Source of the DNA: Catenulisporales bacterium | GTDB taxonomy: Bacteria; Actinomycetota; Actinomycetes; Streptomycetales; Catenulisporaceae | Direction: 5' to 3' | Assembly: GCA_019510485.1 (NCBI GenBank) | Contig: JAEKKI010000100.1 | Span: 1 to 37,564, forward strand | DNA length: 37,564 nucleotides | Shown: positions 1 to 7,938 of the stretch, piece after piece | Position numbering within the stretch: the stretch's first letter is position 1 | Layout: each line of letters starts with the position of its first letter | Notes under the pieces: model-generated | Told to the model about the DNA's origin: nothing | What the model saw: the letters and a program-made list of their open reading frames with translations, nothing else | The model's database searches: none | Program-made: the position numbers and the translations under genes

Positions 1-98
1 GTCATGGCGCCGGCGATGCCGACGGTCGGCACCATGACCAGCGCGAAGCGCTTCCACCTGGTGCCGCCCAACACCTGGGCGCCCATTGCGTCCTTCAT
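1..98 (-). CDS. DUF6230-type membrane/secreted protein, N-terminus only
   Basis: The gene reads leftward and leaves the window after 32 codons. It starts at the ATG at 98-96, preceded by a strong Shine-Dalgarno GGAGGAG at 105-111. The visible protein starts MKDAMGAQVLGGTRWKRF and continues into a hydrophobic stretch ALVMVPTVGIAGAM. The GGTRWKRFAxVMVP pattern followed by a membrane-spanning or signal segment is what I remember from the actinobacterial DUF6230 family, often loosely annotated as cholesterol esterase and usually followed by a DUF6114 gene. The function is unknown. The body of the protein is outside the window, so the family call rests on the N-terminus alone. Confidence 0.65.
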   Translation of the reverse strand, partial: MKDAMGAQVLGGTRWKRFALVMVPTVGIAGAM

Positions 99-311
99 GC
101 GTTACTCCTCCACGAGCGGTGGGACGGGTCCAGCGCGCGCCGGACCGCGGCATGCGGCCGAAGCGAGGTGCCGAGACCGTCCTTCGGCAACGGCAGCGAC
201 GAACACCTCTGCCGACCCGGTGGGGACCTGCCGCCGCGATTCAAGGATCGTCGGATGAACAGACCGAGCGATGTGATCCTGTTCTACTCCCGGCTTGCGC
301 ACAAGGGGTTC

Positions 312-327
312 GTTACCGACCGGTAAC
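312..327. promoter_or_regulatory. Inverted repeat GTTACCG-N2-CGGTAAC, candidate operator
   Basis: Two perfect 7-bp arms, GTTACCG (312-318) and CGGTAAC (321-327), are separated by 2 bp. They lie about 215 bp upstream of the DUF6230-type start. Size and symmetry fit a TetR-type operator, but which regulator binds it is unknown. Confidence 0.45.
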
Positions 328-484
328 ACGATCGGGGGACAGTGTTCCCCCCATCGAGGGTCATCAGGGGCCGATCGATGGGAACTGATGCTCGGTCGGA
401 CACGCTGGGTGGCGTAAGGATACGGACATAATCGCCTATTCCGCCGAGCGTGAGCCCGCTGTCATCGGAGGACTGATAACGCTT

Positions 485-507
485 TTGCCAGGTGTGACAC
501 TTGGCAA
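485..507. promoter_or_regulatory. 23-bp near-perfect palindrome, candidate operator
   Basis: The outer arms TTGCCA (485-490) and TGGCAA (502-507) and inner arms GTGT (492-495) and ACAC (497-500) are symmetrical about base 496; only positions 491 and 501 break the symmetry. There is no loop, so it suits a protein-binding site better than an RNA hairpin. It lies between the thioredoxin terminator and the DUF6230-type gene. Confidence 0.45.
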
Positions 508-525
508 AGAAAAGGCAAAGAAACA

Positions 526-557
526 CCCCCACGCCCTGGTGATCAGGGCTGTGGGGG
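526..557 (-). terminator. Intrinsic terminator of the thioredoxin-TPR gene
   Basis: CCCCCAC-GCCCTG pairs with CAGGGC-T-GTGGGGG around a 5-nt loop, with a single bulged T. Read on the minus strand, the stem is followed by a T-rich stretch (bases 525 down to about 505). It lies 46 nt past the stop of the leftward thioredoxin gene. Confidence 0.8.
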
Positions 558-602
558 CGAGTCGCGGACCGGCTCCGACCTGTTCGGCCGCCGGCCGATG
601 GA

Positions 603-1619
603 TCAGAACAGCACGCGTGTCAGCGCCTGCCTGCCGATGGCGGTGCGGGGGTCCTCCGGTCCGAGCAGGTCGAAGAAGTCCAGCAGCTTGACCCGCGCGG
701 CGTCCCGGTCGGCGCCGGCGCTGCGGGCCACGAAGCCCACCAGCCGGTCGATCGCCGGCTCCACGCTGCCCATCGCCAGATCGAGCTCGGCGGCGGCGAT
801 CTGGGCCTTCACGTCGTCCGGCTTGGCCTCGGCCTCGGCCCGCACCTGCGCCGGGTCCAGGTCGCGCGTGTTCAGCATCAGCTCGACCTGTGCCAGCGCC
901 AGCTTGGCCTCGGTGTCCGCCGGGTTGGAGTTCAGGACGTTGCGAAAGGCCTGCGCGGCGCCTTCGAGGTCGTTCTCCTCCAGCGCGTTGTAGGCGGCGG
1001 CCAGCGCCGGGTCCATCGGCGGCTCGGGCACCTCGGCCGGCGCCTCGCCGCCGGCGGCGGTGCCGGTGACGCCGTTCTCGGCGGCCAGCCGCAGCAGCTC
1101 GTCCAGGTACCTGCGGACCTGCGCCTCCGGGACCGCGCCCGGGAACAGCGGCACCAGCCGGCCGCCGACCACGGCCACCACCATCGGGATGGACTGGACG
1201 CCGAACTCCTGGGCCAGCATGGGGTTGGCGTCCACGTCGAGCTTGGCCAGCACGAAGCGGCCGCCGTACTCGACGGTCAGCCGCTCCAGGACCGGCGAGA
1301 GCTGCTTGCACGGCCCGCACCACTCGGCCCAGAAGTCGATGACGACCGGGACGGTCAGGGAGCGTTCGATGACGTCGGCGTCGAAGGTGGCGTCGGTGGT
1401 GTCGAAGACCAGGGGCGAGTCGATGGTGCCGGTGCCGGCCGCCCCGTCCTGGGACGCCGAGCCGGAGCCGCCGCCAGGCTGTGATGCGGGTCCGGAACCG
1501 GAGGCGGGCTGCGGCTTGGCGGCGAGGGCCCCGAGGTCCACCACGCCCCGCAGGGCGGAGGCGGGGAGCCCCGCGCCCCCGCCGGGAGCCGACCCGGGGA
1601 ACTGCGGTCGCTGTCTCAT
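603..1619 (-). CDS. Thioredoxin-TPR protein (YbbN/CnoX-like)
   Basis: 338 residues from the ATG at 1619, preceded by GGGGAGGA. Residues 1-66 are a Gly/Ala/Pro/Ser-rich low-complexity tail. A thioredoxin fold follows at about 70-175, with active-site WCGPC (C101, C104) in a DFWAEWCGPCK context and a cis-proline segment SIPMVV (P145). The C-terminal half (about 200-338) is helical and TPR-like. Thioredoxin plus TPR is the YbbN/CnoX plan, in which the protein acts as a redox-linked holdase chaperone passing clients to chaperonins; many relatives lost the cysteines, but here both are present. There is no signal peptide, so it is cytoplasmic. It diverges from the TetR gene across a 221-bp gap. Confidence 0.88.
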   Translation of the reverse strand: MRQRPQFPGSAPGGGAGLPASALRGVVDLGALAAKPQPASGSGPASQPGGGSGSASQDGAAGTGTIDSPLVFDTTDATFDADVIERSLTVPVVIDFWAEWCGPCKQLSPVLERLTVEYGGRFVLAKLDVDANPMLAQEFGVQSIPMVVAVVGGRLVPLFPGAVPEAQVRRYLDELLRLAAENGVTGTAAGGEAPAEVPEPPMDPALAAAYNALEENDLEGAAQAFRNVLNSNPADTEAKLALAQVELMLNTRDLDPAQVRAEAEAKPDDVKAQIAAAELDLAMGSVEPAIDRLVGFVARSAGADRDAARVKLLDFFDLLGPEDPRTAIGRQALTRVLF

Positions 1620-1737
1620 AGCGCCATCCTCCCCTTTCCGGCCGACCTCGCGCCAACCGCCCTCCGGGTCCCCACCCGGAGCCGTCGGCGCTCTTGCGTG
1701 TCCCGCTCGTGGAAGCAAGGCTGACGCAGTTCGTTAA

Positions 1738-1757
1738 GATACGCGTCGAAGCGTATC
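1738..1757. promoter_or_regulatory. Inverted repeat GATACGC-N6-GCGTATC, candidate TetR operator
   Basis: Perfect 7-bp arms at 1738-1744 and 1751-1757 with a 6-bp spacer, in the gap between the divergent thioredoxin and TetR genes. A TAAGAT hexamer (1735-1740), a possible rightward -10, overlaps the left arm. This is the position expected for TetR autorepression, possibly with control of the thioredoxin gene as well. Confidence 0.6.
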
Positions 1758-1840
1758 GCAAATGCGCCGGGTGCGGGAGGATTCGGCGCGTGACGTTCGC
1801 GTGAATCCTCGCAACCGACCAGAAGGAGGCGGCAGCCGAC

Positions 1841-2488
1841 GTGTCCGGGTCCGGGGAGATAGAACAGGACAAGAGCACGGAGAAGCCCGGGGCGGCCCGC
1901 ACCCGTGGCCGACCCCGCAGCGTGGAAGCGGACACCGCGATCCTGTCCGCCACCCGCGCCCTGCTGGCCGAGCGCGGCTGGGCCGACCTGACCATCGCCG
2001 AGGTCGCCGCGCGCGCCGGCGTCGCCAAGACCACGCTGTACCGCCGCTGGCCGGGCAAGGCCGACCTGGTGGTGGACGCGATGGCGGAGCTGTTCTCGCA
2101 CCTGGAGGTCGTCGACCGCGGCTCGATGCTCCAGGACGCGCTGGCCACGGTCGGGCAGTACGTGAAGCTGCTCCAGCTCCCGGAGACCCAGGCCGCCCTG
2201 CTCGCCCTGGCCGCCGAGGCCGACCGGGACGCCTCCCTGCGGGAGAAGGTGCGCGGCCAGGTGATGGACCCGCAGCGCCGGCTCGTCTACGAGGCCTGGG
2301 AACGGGCCTGCGCCCGCGGCGAGGTCGAGGGCGAGACGGACGTCGACCTGATCTTCGACATGATCTGCGGCACCCTGGTCCACCGGATCCTGATCAAGGG
2401 CGAGCCGGTGGACGAGGGGTATCTGACGCGCCTGGTGTCGGTGCTGCTGTCCGGGCTGGCGCAGCTGCGGCTCAACGGCGGCCTCTGA
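1841..2488 (+). CDS. TetR/AcrR-family transcriptional regulator
   Basis: 215 residues from GTG 1841; AAGGAGG at 1822-1828 is a strong though rather distant ribosome site. Residues 1-24 are a charged tail. The TetR HTH follows at about 28-72, with the typical pattern LLAERGWADLTIAEVAARAG then VAKTTLYRRWPGKADLV. The C-terminal ligand-binding domain (about 80-215) resembles the TetR_C group seen in actinobacterial repressors of unknown ligand. The gene is divergent from thioredoxin-TPR and tail-to-tail with icmA, 8 nt apart. A perfect inverted repeat at 1738-1757 suggests autoregulation. The ligand is not inferable. Confidence 0.9.
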   Translation: MSGSGEIEQDKSTEKPGAARTRGRPRSVEADTAILSATRALLAERGWADLTIAEVAARAGVAKTTLYRRWPGKADLVVDAMAELFSHLEVVDRGSMLQDALATVGQYVKLLQLPETQAALLALAAEADRDASLREKVRGQVMDPQRRLVYEAWERACARGEVEGETDVDLIFDMICGTLVHRILIKGEPVDEGYLTRLVSVLLSGLAQLRLNGGL

Positions 2489-2496
2489 GCCAGAAG

Positions 2497-4188
2497 TCAG
2501 ATCCGCGCCGGCTCCCGATACACGCCCCACTCCCCGCGCAGCGCGTCGCAGATCTCGCCGAGCGTGGCCTCGGCCCGGGCCGCGTCCAGCATCGCCGGCA
2601 CCATGTTCGCGCCCGAGCGCGCCGCGTCCAGCATCGCCGCCAGCGCCGCCTCGACCGCCGCCGAGTCGCGTGCGGCCTTGCGCTCGGCCAGCACCCGTAC
2701 CTGCTCGCGCTCGACTTCGTGCGAGACCCGCAGGATCTCCAGCGGCTCCTCGATCGTGTCCATGTGCGCGTTCACGCCGACGATGCGCTTGTCGCCCTTC
2801 TCGACGGCGCGCTGGTAGGCGAAGGAGCTCTCGGCGATCTCGGAGGTGAACCAGCCGTCCTCTATACCGCGCAGCAGACCGGCGGTCATCGGGCCGATCG
2901 GGTGCGCCGCGCCGTTGGGAGCCAGGTCCAAGATCCGCTGGAAGATCGCCTCGGCCTCGGCCTCGATGCGGTCGGTGAGGGCCTCGACGTACCAGGAGCC
3001 GCCGAGCGGGTCGGCGACGTTGGCCACGCCGGTCTCCTCCATGATCACCTGCTGGGTGCGCAGCGCGATCTCCGCCGACTTCGCCGACGGCAGCGCCAGC
3101 ACCTCGTCCAGGGCGTTGGTGTGCAGCGAGTTGGTGCCGCCGAGCACGCCGGCCAGCGCCTCGATCGCGGTGCGCACCACGTTGTTGTCCGGCTGCTGCG
3201 CCGTCAGCGATACACCCGCGGTCTGGGTGTGGAAGCGCAGCCATTGCGCCTTCTCGGTCTTGGCGCCGTACACCTCGCGCATCCAGCGCGCCCAGATCCG
3301 CCGGGCCGCGCGGAACTTCGCGATCTCCTCGAAGAACTCCACGTGCGCGTCGAAGAAGAACGACAGCCCGGGGGCGAATACGTCGACGTCCATCCCGCGC
3401 GACAGGCCCAGCTCGACGTAGCCGAAGCCGTCGGCCAGCGTGAACGCCAGCTCCTGCGCGGCCGTGGACCCGGCCTCGCGGATGTGGTAGCCGGACACCG
3501 ACAGCGGCTTGTACGCCGGGACCTTCTCGGCGCAGAACTCCATCAGGTCGCCGATCAGGCGCAGGTGCGGCTCGGGGTCGAACAGCCACTCCTTCTGCGC
3601 GATGTACTCCTTGAAGATGTCGGTCTGGAGCGTGCCGTTCAGCCGGCTGAGATCCACACCCTGACGTTCGGCGGCGACCAGGTACATGCAGAAGATCGGC
3701 ACGGCCGGGCCGCTGATCGTCATGGAAGTGGTGACGTCGCCCAGCGGGATGCCGTCGAACAGGATCTCCATGTCGGCCGCGGAGTCGATGGCCACGCCGC
3801 AGTGCCCGACCTCGCCGAGGGCGCGCGGGGAGTCCGAGTCGTGTCCCATCAGCGTCGGCATGTCGAAGGCCACCGACAGCCCGCCGCCGCCGGCGTCCAG
3901 GATCATCCGGTAGCGCTCGTTGGTCTGCTGGGCGTTGCCGAAGCCGGCGAACTGCCGGATCGTCCAGGGCTTGCCGCGGTATCCGGTGGGGTGGATCCCG
4001 CGGGTGTACGGGTACTCCCCCGGCCACCCGATCCGCTCGAAGCCGGGGACGTCGGCGCCCTCGGGCGGGCCGTAGGCCGGCTCGACTTCGTCGCCGGAGA
4101 TGGTGGTGAAGTCGGCGTCCCGCTTGCGTGCGGCGTCGTAGCGCGCCTGCCAGCGAGCGCGGCCCGCGGAGATCTGCTCGGAGTCCAT
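2497..4188 (-). CDS. icmA: Isobutyryl-CoA mutase large (substrate-binding) subunit
   Basis: 563 residues. This is the acyl-CoA mutase TIM-barrel subunit without the C-terminal B12 domain, so it needs a separate small subunit (IcmB), which is not in the window. The reaction is reversible rearrangement of isobutyryl-CoA and n-butyryl-CoA with adenosylcobalamin, in valine catabolism and polyketide precursor supply. Two residues separate it from methylmalonyl-CoA mutase. In the WTIRQFAGF motif the residue is Phe80 where methylmalonyl-CoA mutase has Tyr89, and in KEYIAQKEW it is Gln198 where that enzyme has Arg207. Phe/Gln is the known isobutyryl-CoA mutase pair, and the numbering matches the characterised enzyme. 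No good Shine-Dalgarno precedes the ATG; instead TAAAAT lies 6 nt upstream, suggesting a leaderless mRNA. The MarR gene upstream is the likely regulator. Confidence 0.9.
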   Translation of the reverse strand: MDSEQISAGRARWQARYDAARKRDADFTTISGDEVEPAYGPPEGADVPGFERIGWPGEYPYTRGIHPTGYRGKPWTIRQFAGFGNAQQTNERYRMILDAGGGGLSVAFDMPTLMGHDSDSPRALGEVGHCGVAIDSAADMEILFDGIPLGDVTTSMTISGPAVPIFCMYLVAAERQGVDLSRLNGTLQTDIFKEYIAQKEWLFDPEPHLRLIGDLMEFCAEKVPAYKPLSVSGYHIREAGSTAAQELAFTLADGFGYVELGLSRGMDVDVFAPGLSFFFDAHVEFFEEIAKFRAARRIWARWMREVYGAKTEKAQWLRFHTQTAGVSLTAQQPDNNVVRTAIEALAGVLGGTNSLHTNALDEVLALPSAKSAEIALRTQQVIMEETGVANVADPLGGSWYVEALTDRIEAEAEAIFQRILDLAPNGAAHPIGPMTAGLLRGIEDGWFTSEIAESSFAYQRAVEKGDKRIVGVNAHMDTIEEPLEILRVSHEVEREQVRVLAERKAARDSAAVEAALAAMLDAARSGANMVPAMLDAARAEATLGEICDALRGEWGVYREPARI

Positions 4189-4200
4189 ACCCCGATTTTA
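4189..4200 (-). promoter_or_regulatory. Leaderless-type -10 element of icmA
   Basis: On the minus strand, TAAAAT (4200-4195) is followed by CGGGGT and then the ATG. The 6-nt gap places the transcription start at or next to the A of ATG, so the mRNA would be leaderless. The GGGG is too close to the ATG for a normal ribosome site. Confidence 0.6.
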
Positions 4201-4218
4201 CTAGGACGTCCTACTAAA
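4197..4218. promoter_or_regulatory. 22-bp palindrome over the icmA promoter, candidate MarR operator
   Basis: The centre TAGGACGTCCTA is perfect and is flanked by TTTAC and CTAAA, giving 20 of 22 symmetrical positions. It overlaps the icmA -10 and ends 9 bp before the ATG. A bound dimer would block RNA polymerase. The MarR gene lying 57 bp upstream is the obvious candidate; binding is inferred. Confidence 0.6.
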
Positions 4219-4275
4219 TGCGAGGCTACTGGCCGGAGCTGGGCTTTCGGCTGTCGGCGCCCTACGCCCTGCGGC

Positions 4276-4782
4276 CTACGGCTCGAAGTCGCCCGCGGCC
4301 ACCCGCAGGTCGCGCAGCACGGTGAACAGCGTCCGATGCTGTTCCGCCGACAGCGCGCCCATGCCGAACTCGTCGGCCATCAGGTCCCGCGTCGCCTTCT
4401 CCACGATGTCCCGGCCCTTGGGGGTGATCTCGGCCAGGGTGCCGCGGCCGTCGTCCGGGTTGGGGCGGCGCGCCACCAGTCCGGACTTCTCCAGCCGGTC
4501 GATGATGTTGGTGACCGAGGTCGGATGCACCTGCAGCCGCTGCCCGATCTTCGACAGCGGCAGCGCCCCGGCCCGGCTGAAGGTGAGCAGCACGAGCGCC
4601 TCGTAGCGCGCGAAGGTGAGCTCGTACGGCTTCACGATCGCGTCCACCCGCGCCAGCAGCAGCTGTTGCGCGCGCATCACGGAGGTGATGGCGAGCATCG
4701 AGGTGGACTCGCCCCAGCGGCTCGTCCACGATTGGAAGGCACGCTCGATCGGGTCGAAGTCCAGACTGCGGTCCTTGGGCAC
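4276..4782 (-). CDS. MarR-family transcriptional regulator, likely controls icmA
   Basis: 168 residues from GTG 4782. MarR winged helix: N-terminal dimerisation helix about 25-55, recognition region LSKIGQRLQVHPTSVTNIID at about 76-95, then DRLEKSGLVARRPNPDDGRG forming the DRxxR-type wing at about 95-114, and a C-terminal dimer helix. It is transcribed toward icmA, ending 87 nt before the icmA start, with a strong palindrome at 4197-4218 between them. I recall a MarR gene beside icmA in Streptomyces as well. The inferred role is sensing an acyl-CoA or related metabolite to control the mutase. The start is preceded by TAACGT-N6-GTG, so it may itself be leaderless. Confidence 0.88.
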   Translation of the reverse strand: MPKDRSLDFDPIERAFQSWTSRWGESTSMLAITSVMRAQQLLLARVDAIVKPYELTFARYEALVLLTFSRAGALPLSKIGQRLQVHPTSVTNIIDRLEKSGLVARRPNPDDGRGTLAEITPKGRDIVEKATRDLMADEFGMGALSAEQHRTLFTVLRDLRVAAGDFEP

Positions 4783-4794
4783 GCGGTTACGTTA
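4783..4794 (-). promoter_or_regulatory. Leaderless-type -10 of the icmA-linked marR
   Basis: Minus strand TAACGT (4794-4789), six bases AACCGC, then GTG at 4782. There is no Shine-Dalgarno. It lies in the 122-bp gap divergent from the M16 peptidase. Confidence 0.5.
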
Positions 4795-4904
4795 GTCGGT
4801 CCGGCCGGTGAAGTACCGCCGGGCCCGCGGACCGGACTCGACACGGACCCGAGCCCGCGCGCCTGAGTGGACGAACGGCGACCCGATCGCGTTGACTGGC
4901 AGGC

Positions 4905-6281
4905 GTGACAGAGGTCAAGAGCGAACCGGGCACCGACGCGGCCGACGCGGCCGCAGCATCCTTTCCCTGGCCGATCCACGAAGCAGTGCTCGACAACGGA
5001 CTGCGCGTCGTGGTCAGCCCCGATCCGACAACGCCGATCGCGGCCGTGAACCTCTGGTACGACGTCGGCTCCCGGCACGAGCCGGCCGGCAAGCACGGCT
5101 TCGCCCACCTGTTCGAGCACCTGATGTTCGAGGGTTCGGCGCACGTGGCCAAGGGCGAGCACTTCGAGTGGGTGACGGCGGCCGGCGGCGCGGGCATCAA
5201 CGCCACCACCAACCCCGACCGCACGAACTACTTCCAGGTCATGCCCACGGCCCAGCTGGAGCTGGCGCTGTGGCTGGAGGCCGACCGCATGGGCTCGCTG
5301 GCCCTGACCCAGGAGACGCTGGACAACCAGCGCGAGGTCGTGAAGAACGAGCGGCGCCAGCGTTACGACAACCCGCCGTACGGCCGCTGGGTCGAGTACG
5401 CGTTCGAACTCGCCTTCCCCGAGGGCCACCCGTACCACCACACCACCATCGGCTCGATGGAGGAGCTGCAGGACGCGGCCCTGGAGGACTTCCAGGACTT
5501 CAACGCCGTCTACTACTCGCCGAACAACGCGGTGCTGACCGTGGCCGGCGACGTCGATCCGGACGAAGTGGTGCGCCTGGCCGAGAAGTACTTCGGCGGC
5601 ATCCGGCCGCACGGCGCGATCCCGCCGGCCCCGGACGGCACGCTGCCGCAGCTGAAGATCGGCGAGACCAGGCGCCGCGTGGAGCCGGACGAGACGGTGC
5701 CGCGCCCGATGACGTTCTTCATGTTCCGCGCCCCCGACACCCGGGACGACAGCTTCGCCGCGGTCGAAGTCCTGGCCGCGGTCCTGGGCCGGGGCCGCGG
5801 CTCGCGCCTGTACCGCAAGCTGGTCACCGAGAAGAACCTGGCGCAGCGCGAGGAGGCCTACACCTCGGTCTGGGGGTTCGCCTACGGCGCCTCGGCCTTC
5901 ATCGGCCTGTTCAGCCCGCGCGACGGCGTCGAGGCCGCCGAGGTGGAGCGCGAGTTCGTGGCGGTGCTCGACGGCCTGGCCGACGCCTCGGCCCCGGTGT
6001 CCGAGGCCGAACTCGACCGGGCCAAGGCCCTGCTGACCAGCGACTGGCTGCGCGCCGTCGGCGAGCTCGGCGGGCGCGCCGACACGCTCGGCCAGTACGC
6101 CACCCTGGAGCGCGACCCGAAGGCGGTGCGCGAGTACCTGCCGCGCCTGGAGGCGGTCACCGCCGAGGACGTCCAGCGCGCCGCCGCCCTGATCCTGCCC
6201 GAGGACAACCGCGTCGTGGTCGAGTACGTGACGCCGGGGACGGCGACCGAAGACGACGCCGCCGAGGAGGCCGCAGCATGA
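4905..6281 (+). CDS. M16 zinc metallopeptidase, catalytic subunit
   Basis: 458 residues, GTG start. It has the inverted zinc motif HXXEH as H68-L-F-E71-H72 in GFAHLFEHLMFEG, and a likely third ligand E149 in REVVKNERRQ, about 77 residues later, as in M16B (processing-peptidase/pitrilysin-type) enzymes. Two M16 half-domains fill the chain, the second from about residue 205. No signal peptide is seen, so it is probably cytoplasmic; the substrate is unknown. It is translationally coupled by ATGA to the next gene, a non-catalytic M16 homologue, and the pair probably forms a heterodimer around a closed chamber. The ribosome site is weak (GGCAGG close to the GTG). Confidence 0.9.
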   Translation: MTEVKSEPGTDAADAAAASFPWPIHEAVLDNGLRVVVSPDPTTPIAAVNLWYDVGSRHEPAGKHGFAHLFEHLMFEGSAHVAKGEHFEWVTAAGGAGINATTNPDRTNYFQVMPTAQLELALWLEADRMGSLALTQETLDNQREVVKNERRQRYDNPPYGRWVEYAFELAFPEGHPYHHTTIGSMEELQDAALEDFQDFNAVYYSPNNAVLTVAGDVDPDEVVRLAEKYFGGIRPHGAIPPAPDGTLPQLKIGETRRRVEPDETVPRPMTFFMFRAPDTRDDSFAAVEVLAAVLGRGRGSRLYRKLVTEKNLAQREEAYTSVWGFAYGASAFIGLFSPRDGVEAAEVEREFVAVLDGLADASAPVSEAELDRAKALLTSDWLRAVGELGGRADTLGQYATLERDPKAVREYLPRLEAVTAEDVQRAAALILPEDNRVVVEYVTPGTATEDDAAEEAAA

Positions 6282-7636
6282 CCAACACCCTGATCGCCGA
6301 GCGCCCCGCCGGCGGCCCGCCGCGCCCGTACGTCTTCCCCGCGGTGGACCGTACCCGGCTGCCCGGGGGCGAGGTCGTCGCCGCGCACCTGCCCGGTCAG
6401 CGCATGGCCTACGCCGGGGTGCTGCTGGAGGCCGGCGTGGTCCGCGAGCCGGCCGGGCGGGAGGGCGTCGGCAAGATCACCAGCGATCTGCTGCGCGAGG
6501 GCACCGAGCGCAAGAGCGGCGACGACTTCGCCCTGGCGCTGGAGTCCCTGGGCGCCTCCTGGTCCGCCTCGGTCGACACCGACGTGCTGCGGGTCGGCGT
6601 GCAGGCCCCGGTGGACCGCATCACCGCCGCGCTGGAGCTGGTGGCCGAGGCGCTGCGCCGGCCCCGGCTGGCCGACGCCGACTTCGAACGCGTCCGCGGC
6701 GACCGCGTCGCCAAGCTGACGACCGCCTGGGCGATGCCCGGCACCCGCGCCTCCGAGGCCCTGATGCGCGGCCTGTACCTGCCGGAGAGCCGGCACAGCA
6801 AGCAGGACACCGGGTCGGTGGCCTCCGTCAGCGCTCTGACACTCGACGACGTGCGGGCGTTCCACGCCGAGCACCTGTCGGTCGGCGGGACCCTGCTGCT
6901 GGCCGGGGATCTGTCGGAGCTGGACATCGCGGCGCTGGGCCGGATCCTGCTCGCCGACAGCGCGCCGGAGCCCAAGCCGGCGGCGCCGGCCGCGGCCCGG
7001 GAGCTGACCGAGCGCGAGATCGTGGTGGTGGACCGGCCGGGCAGCGTGCAGTCGGTGGTGGCGATCGCGCATCACGGGCCGCGTCGCGACACCGAGGACT
7101 TCACCGCGATCGAGGCCATGGGGACGATTCTCGGCGGGACCTTCAACTCGCGGCTGAACCACCAGCTGCGCGAGGTGAAGGGGTACACCTACGGCGCGCG
7201 CGGCGGGTTCGAGCTGGAGCGGGACAGCGGGATATTCTCCGCGTCCACCTCCGTGCACACGGAGGTCACGGCGGAGGCCACGGTCGACGCGCTGGCCGAG
7301 ATCGAGCGCATCAAGCGCGAGGGCGTCACGGAGGATGAGCTGGCGTCCACGAAGGCCTACCGGACCGGCTCGCTGCCGATCGCGCTGCAGACGCCCGGTG
7401 CCGTGGGCGGCGCGCTGGCGCAGATCGTCGAGTTCGGCCTGCCGGACGACTACTTCACGCGCAAGTACGCCGAGTACACGAAGCTGTCGAAGGACGACGT
7501 CGACGCCGCGGCGGCCCGGCGGCTGTTCCCGGAGCACGCGGTGGTGGTGATCGAGGGCGACGCCGAGAAGATCCTGCCCGGATTGAGCGACGCCGGGATC
7601 GGCACGGTGCGGGTGGATGCGGAAGGGGAAGCCTGA
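6278..7636 (+). CDS. M16 peptidase-like partner subunit, no zinc motif
   Basis: 452 residues. The ATG at 6278 overlaps the previous stop (ATGA), so the two are co-translated. It has the same fold as its neighbour, but the HXXEH helix is replaced by GREGVGKITSDLLREG, with no His/Glu ligands. It keeps the C-terminal substrate-binding half, visible as the RLNHQLREVKGYTYGARGG segment (about 290-310) that carries the Arg/Tyr pair of M16 domain 2. In bacterial M16B pairs and mitochondrial processing peptidase one subunit holds zinc and the other binds substrate; this is inferred to be the non-catalytic one. A strong terminator follows at 7707-7740. Confidence 0.88.
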   Translation: MTNTLIAERPAGGPPRPYVFPAVDRTRLPGGEVVAAHLPGQRMAYAGVLLEAGVVREPAGREGVGKITSDLLREGTERKSGDDFALALESLGASWSASVDTDVLRVGVQAPVDRITAALELVAEALRRPRLADADFERVRGDRVAKLTTAWAMPGTRASEALMRGLYLPESRHSKQDTGSVASVSALTLDDVRAFHAEHLSVGGTLLLAGDLSELDIAALGRILLADSAPEPKPAAPAAARELTEREIVVVDRPGSVQSVVAIAHHGPRRDTEDFTAIEAMGTILGGTFNSRLNHQLREVKGYTYGARGGFELERDSGIFSASTSVHTEVTAEATVDALAEIERIKREGVTEDELASTKAYRTGSLPIALQTPGAVGGALAQIVEFGLPDDYFTRKYAEYTKLSKDDVDAAAARRLFPEHAVVVIEGDAEKILPGLSDAGIGTVRVDAEGEA

Positions 7637-7706
7637 GGGGCGTCCGCCGGGCCCGCGATATGAAGGCCGCTTATAGAGTCTGATCAAAACCCTGATAATC
7701 CTCCTC

Positions 7707-7740
7707 GCCCGCCGGTCATTCGACCGGCGGGCTGCTTTGT
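7707..7740 (+). terminator. Intrinsic terminator of the M16 operon
   Basis: A perfect 11-bp stem, GCCCGCCGGTC with GACCGGCGGGC, and ATTC tetraloop, followed by TGCTTTGT. It lies 70 nt past the M16 partner stop. Confidence 0.88.
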
Positions 7741-7838
7741 GCCGCCGATCCGCGCCGGACTCCCTTACCGACCCTCTCCCAGCCCTTTCCGGCAACCCTC
7801 GCCTTCGCGCACGGCTAAAGATTTAACGCCTAAGCGCG

Positions 7839-7867
7839 TTGACGTCTTCCCCAAAGCCCCTTACTTT
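7839..7867 (+). promoter_or_regulatory. Sigma70-type promoter of the secreted protein gene
   Basis: TTGACG (7839-7844), 17-bp spacer, TACTTT (7862-7867). This is the best vegetative promoter in the window and gives a leader of roughly 65 nt before GTG 7939. The rest of the 7637-7938 gap holds only the M16 terminator and no gene. Confidence 0.65.
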
Positions 7868-7938
7868 CCCCGTCGGTACGTGTCCTGATACCCCACCTCC
7901 AAAAATGGACCGTGAACCGGTTCGGAGAGGAAAACCAC

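Larger units (their letters stand above)
112..525. other. Long non-coding upstream region of the DUF6230-type gene
   Basis: Over 400 bases without a convincing gene. Open frames here lack actinobacterial third-position GC bias and have no recognisable product. The stretch holds two inverted repeats, listed separately, and must include the promoter of the leftward gene starting at 98. I could not place a confident -10/-35 pair. Confidence 0.6.

Noticed and set aside
1762-4866. Very long open frames antisense to or out of frame with real genes (e.g. a 1034-codon plus-strand frame here)
   Set aside because: These are shadows produced by high GC. They are Arg/Gly/Pro/His-rich, match no family, and lie opposite icmA and marR, which have clear products.
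5882-7795. 637-codon minus-strand frame over the M16 genes
   Set aside because: Low-complexity shadow. The M16 pair on the plus strand has catalytic motifs, ATGA coupling and a terminator.
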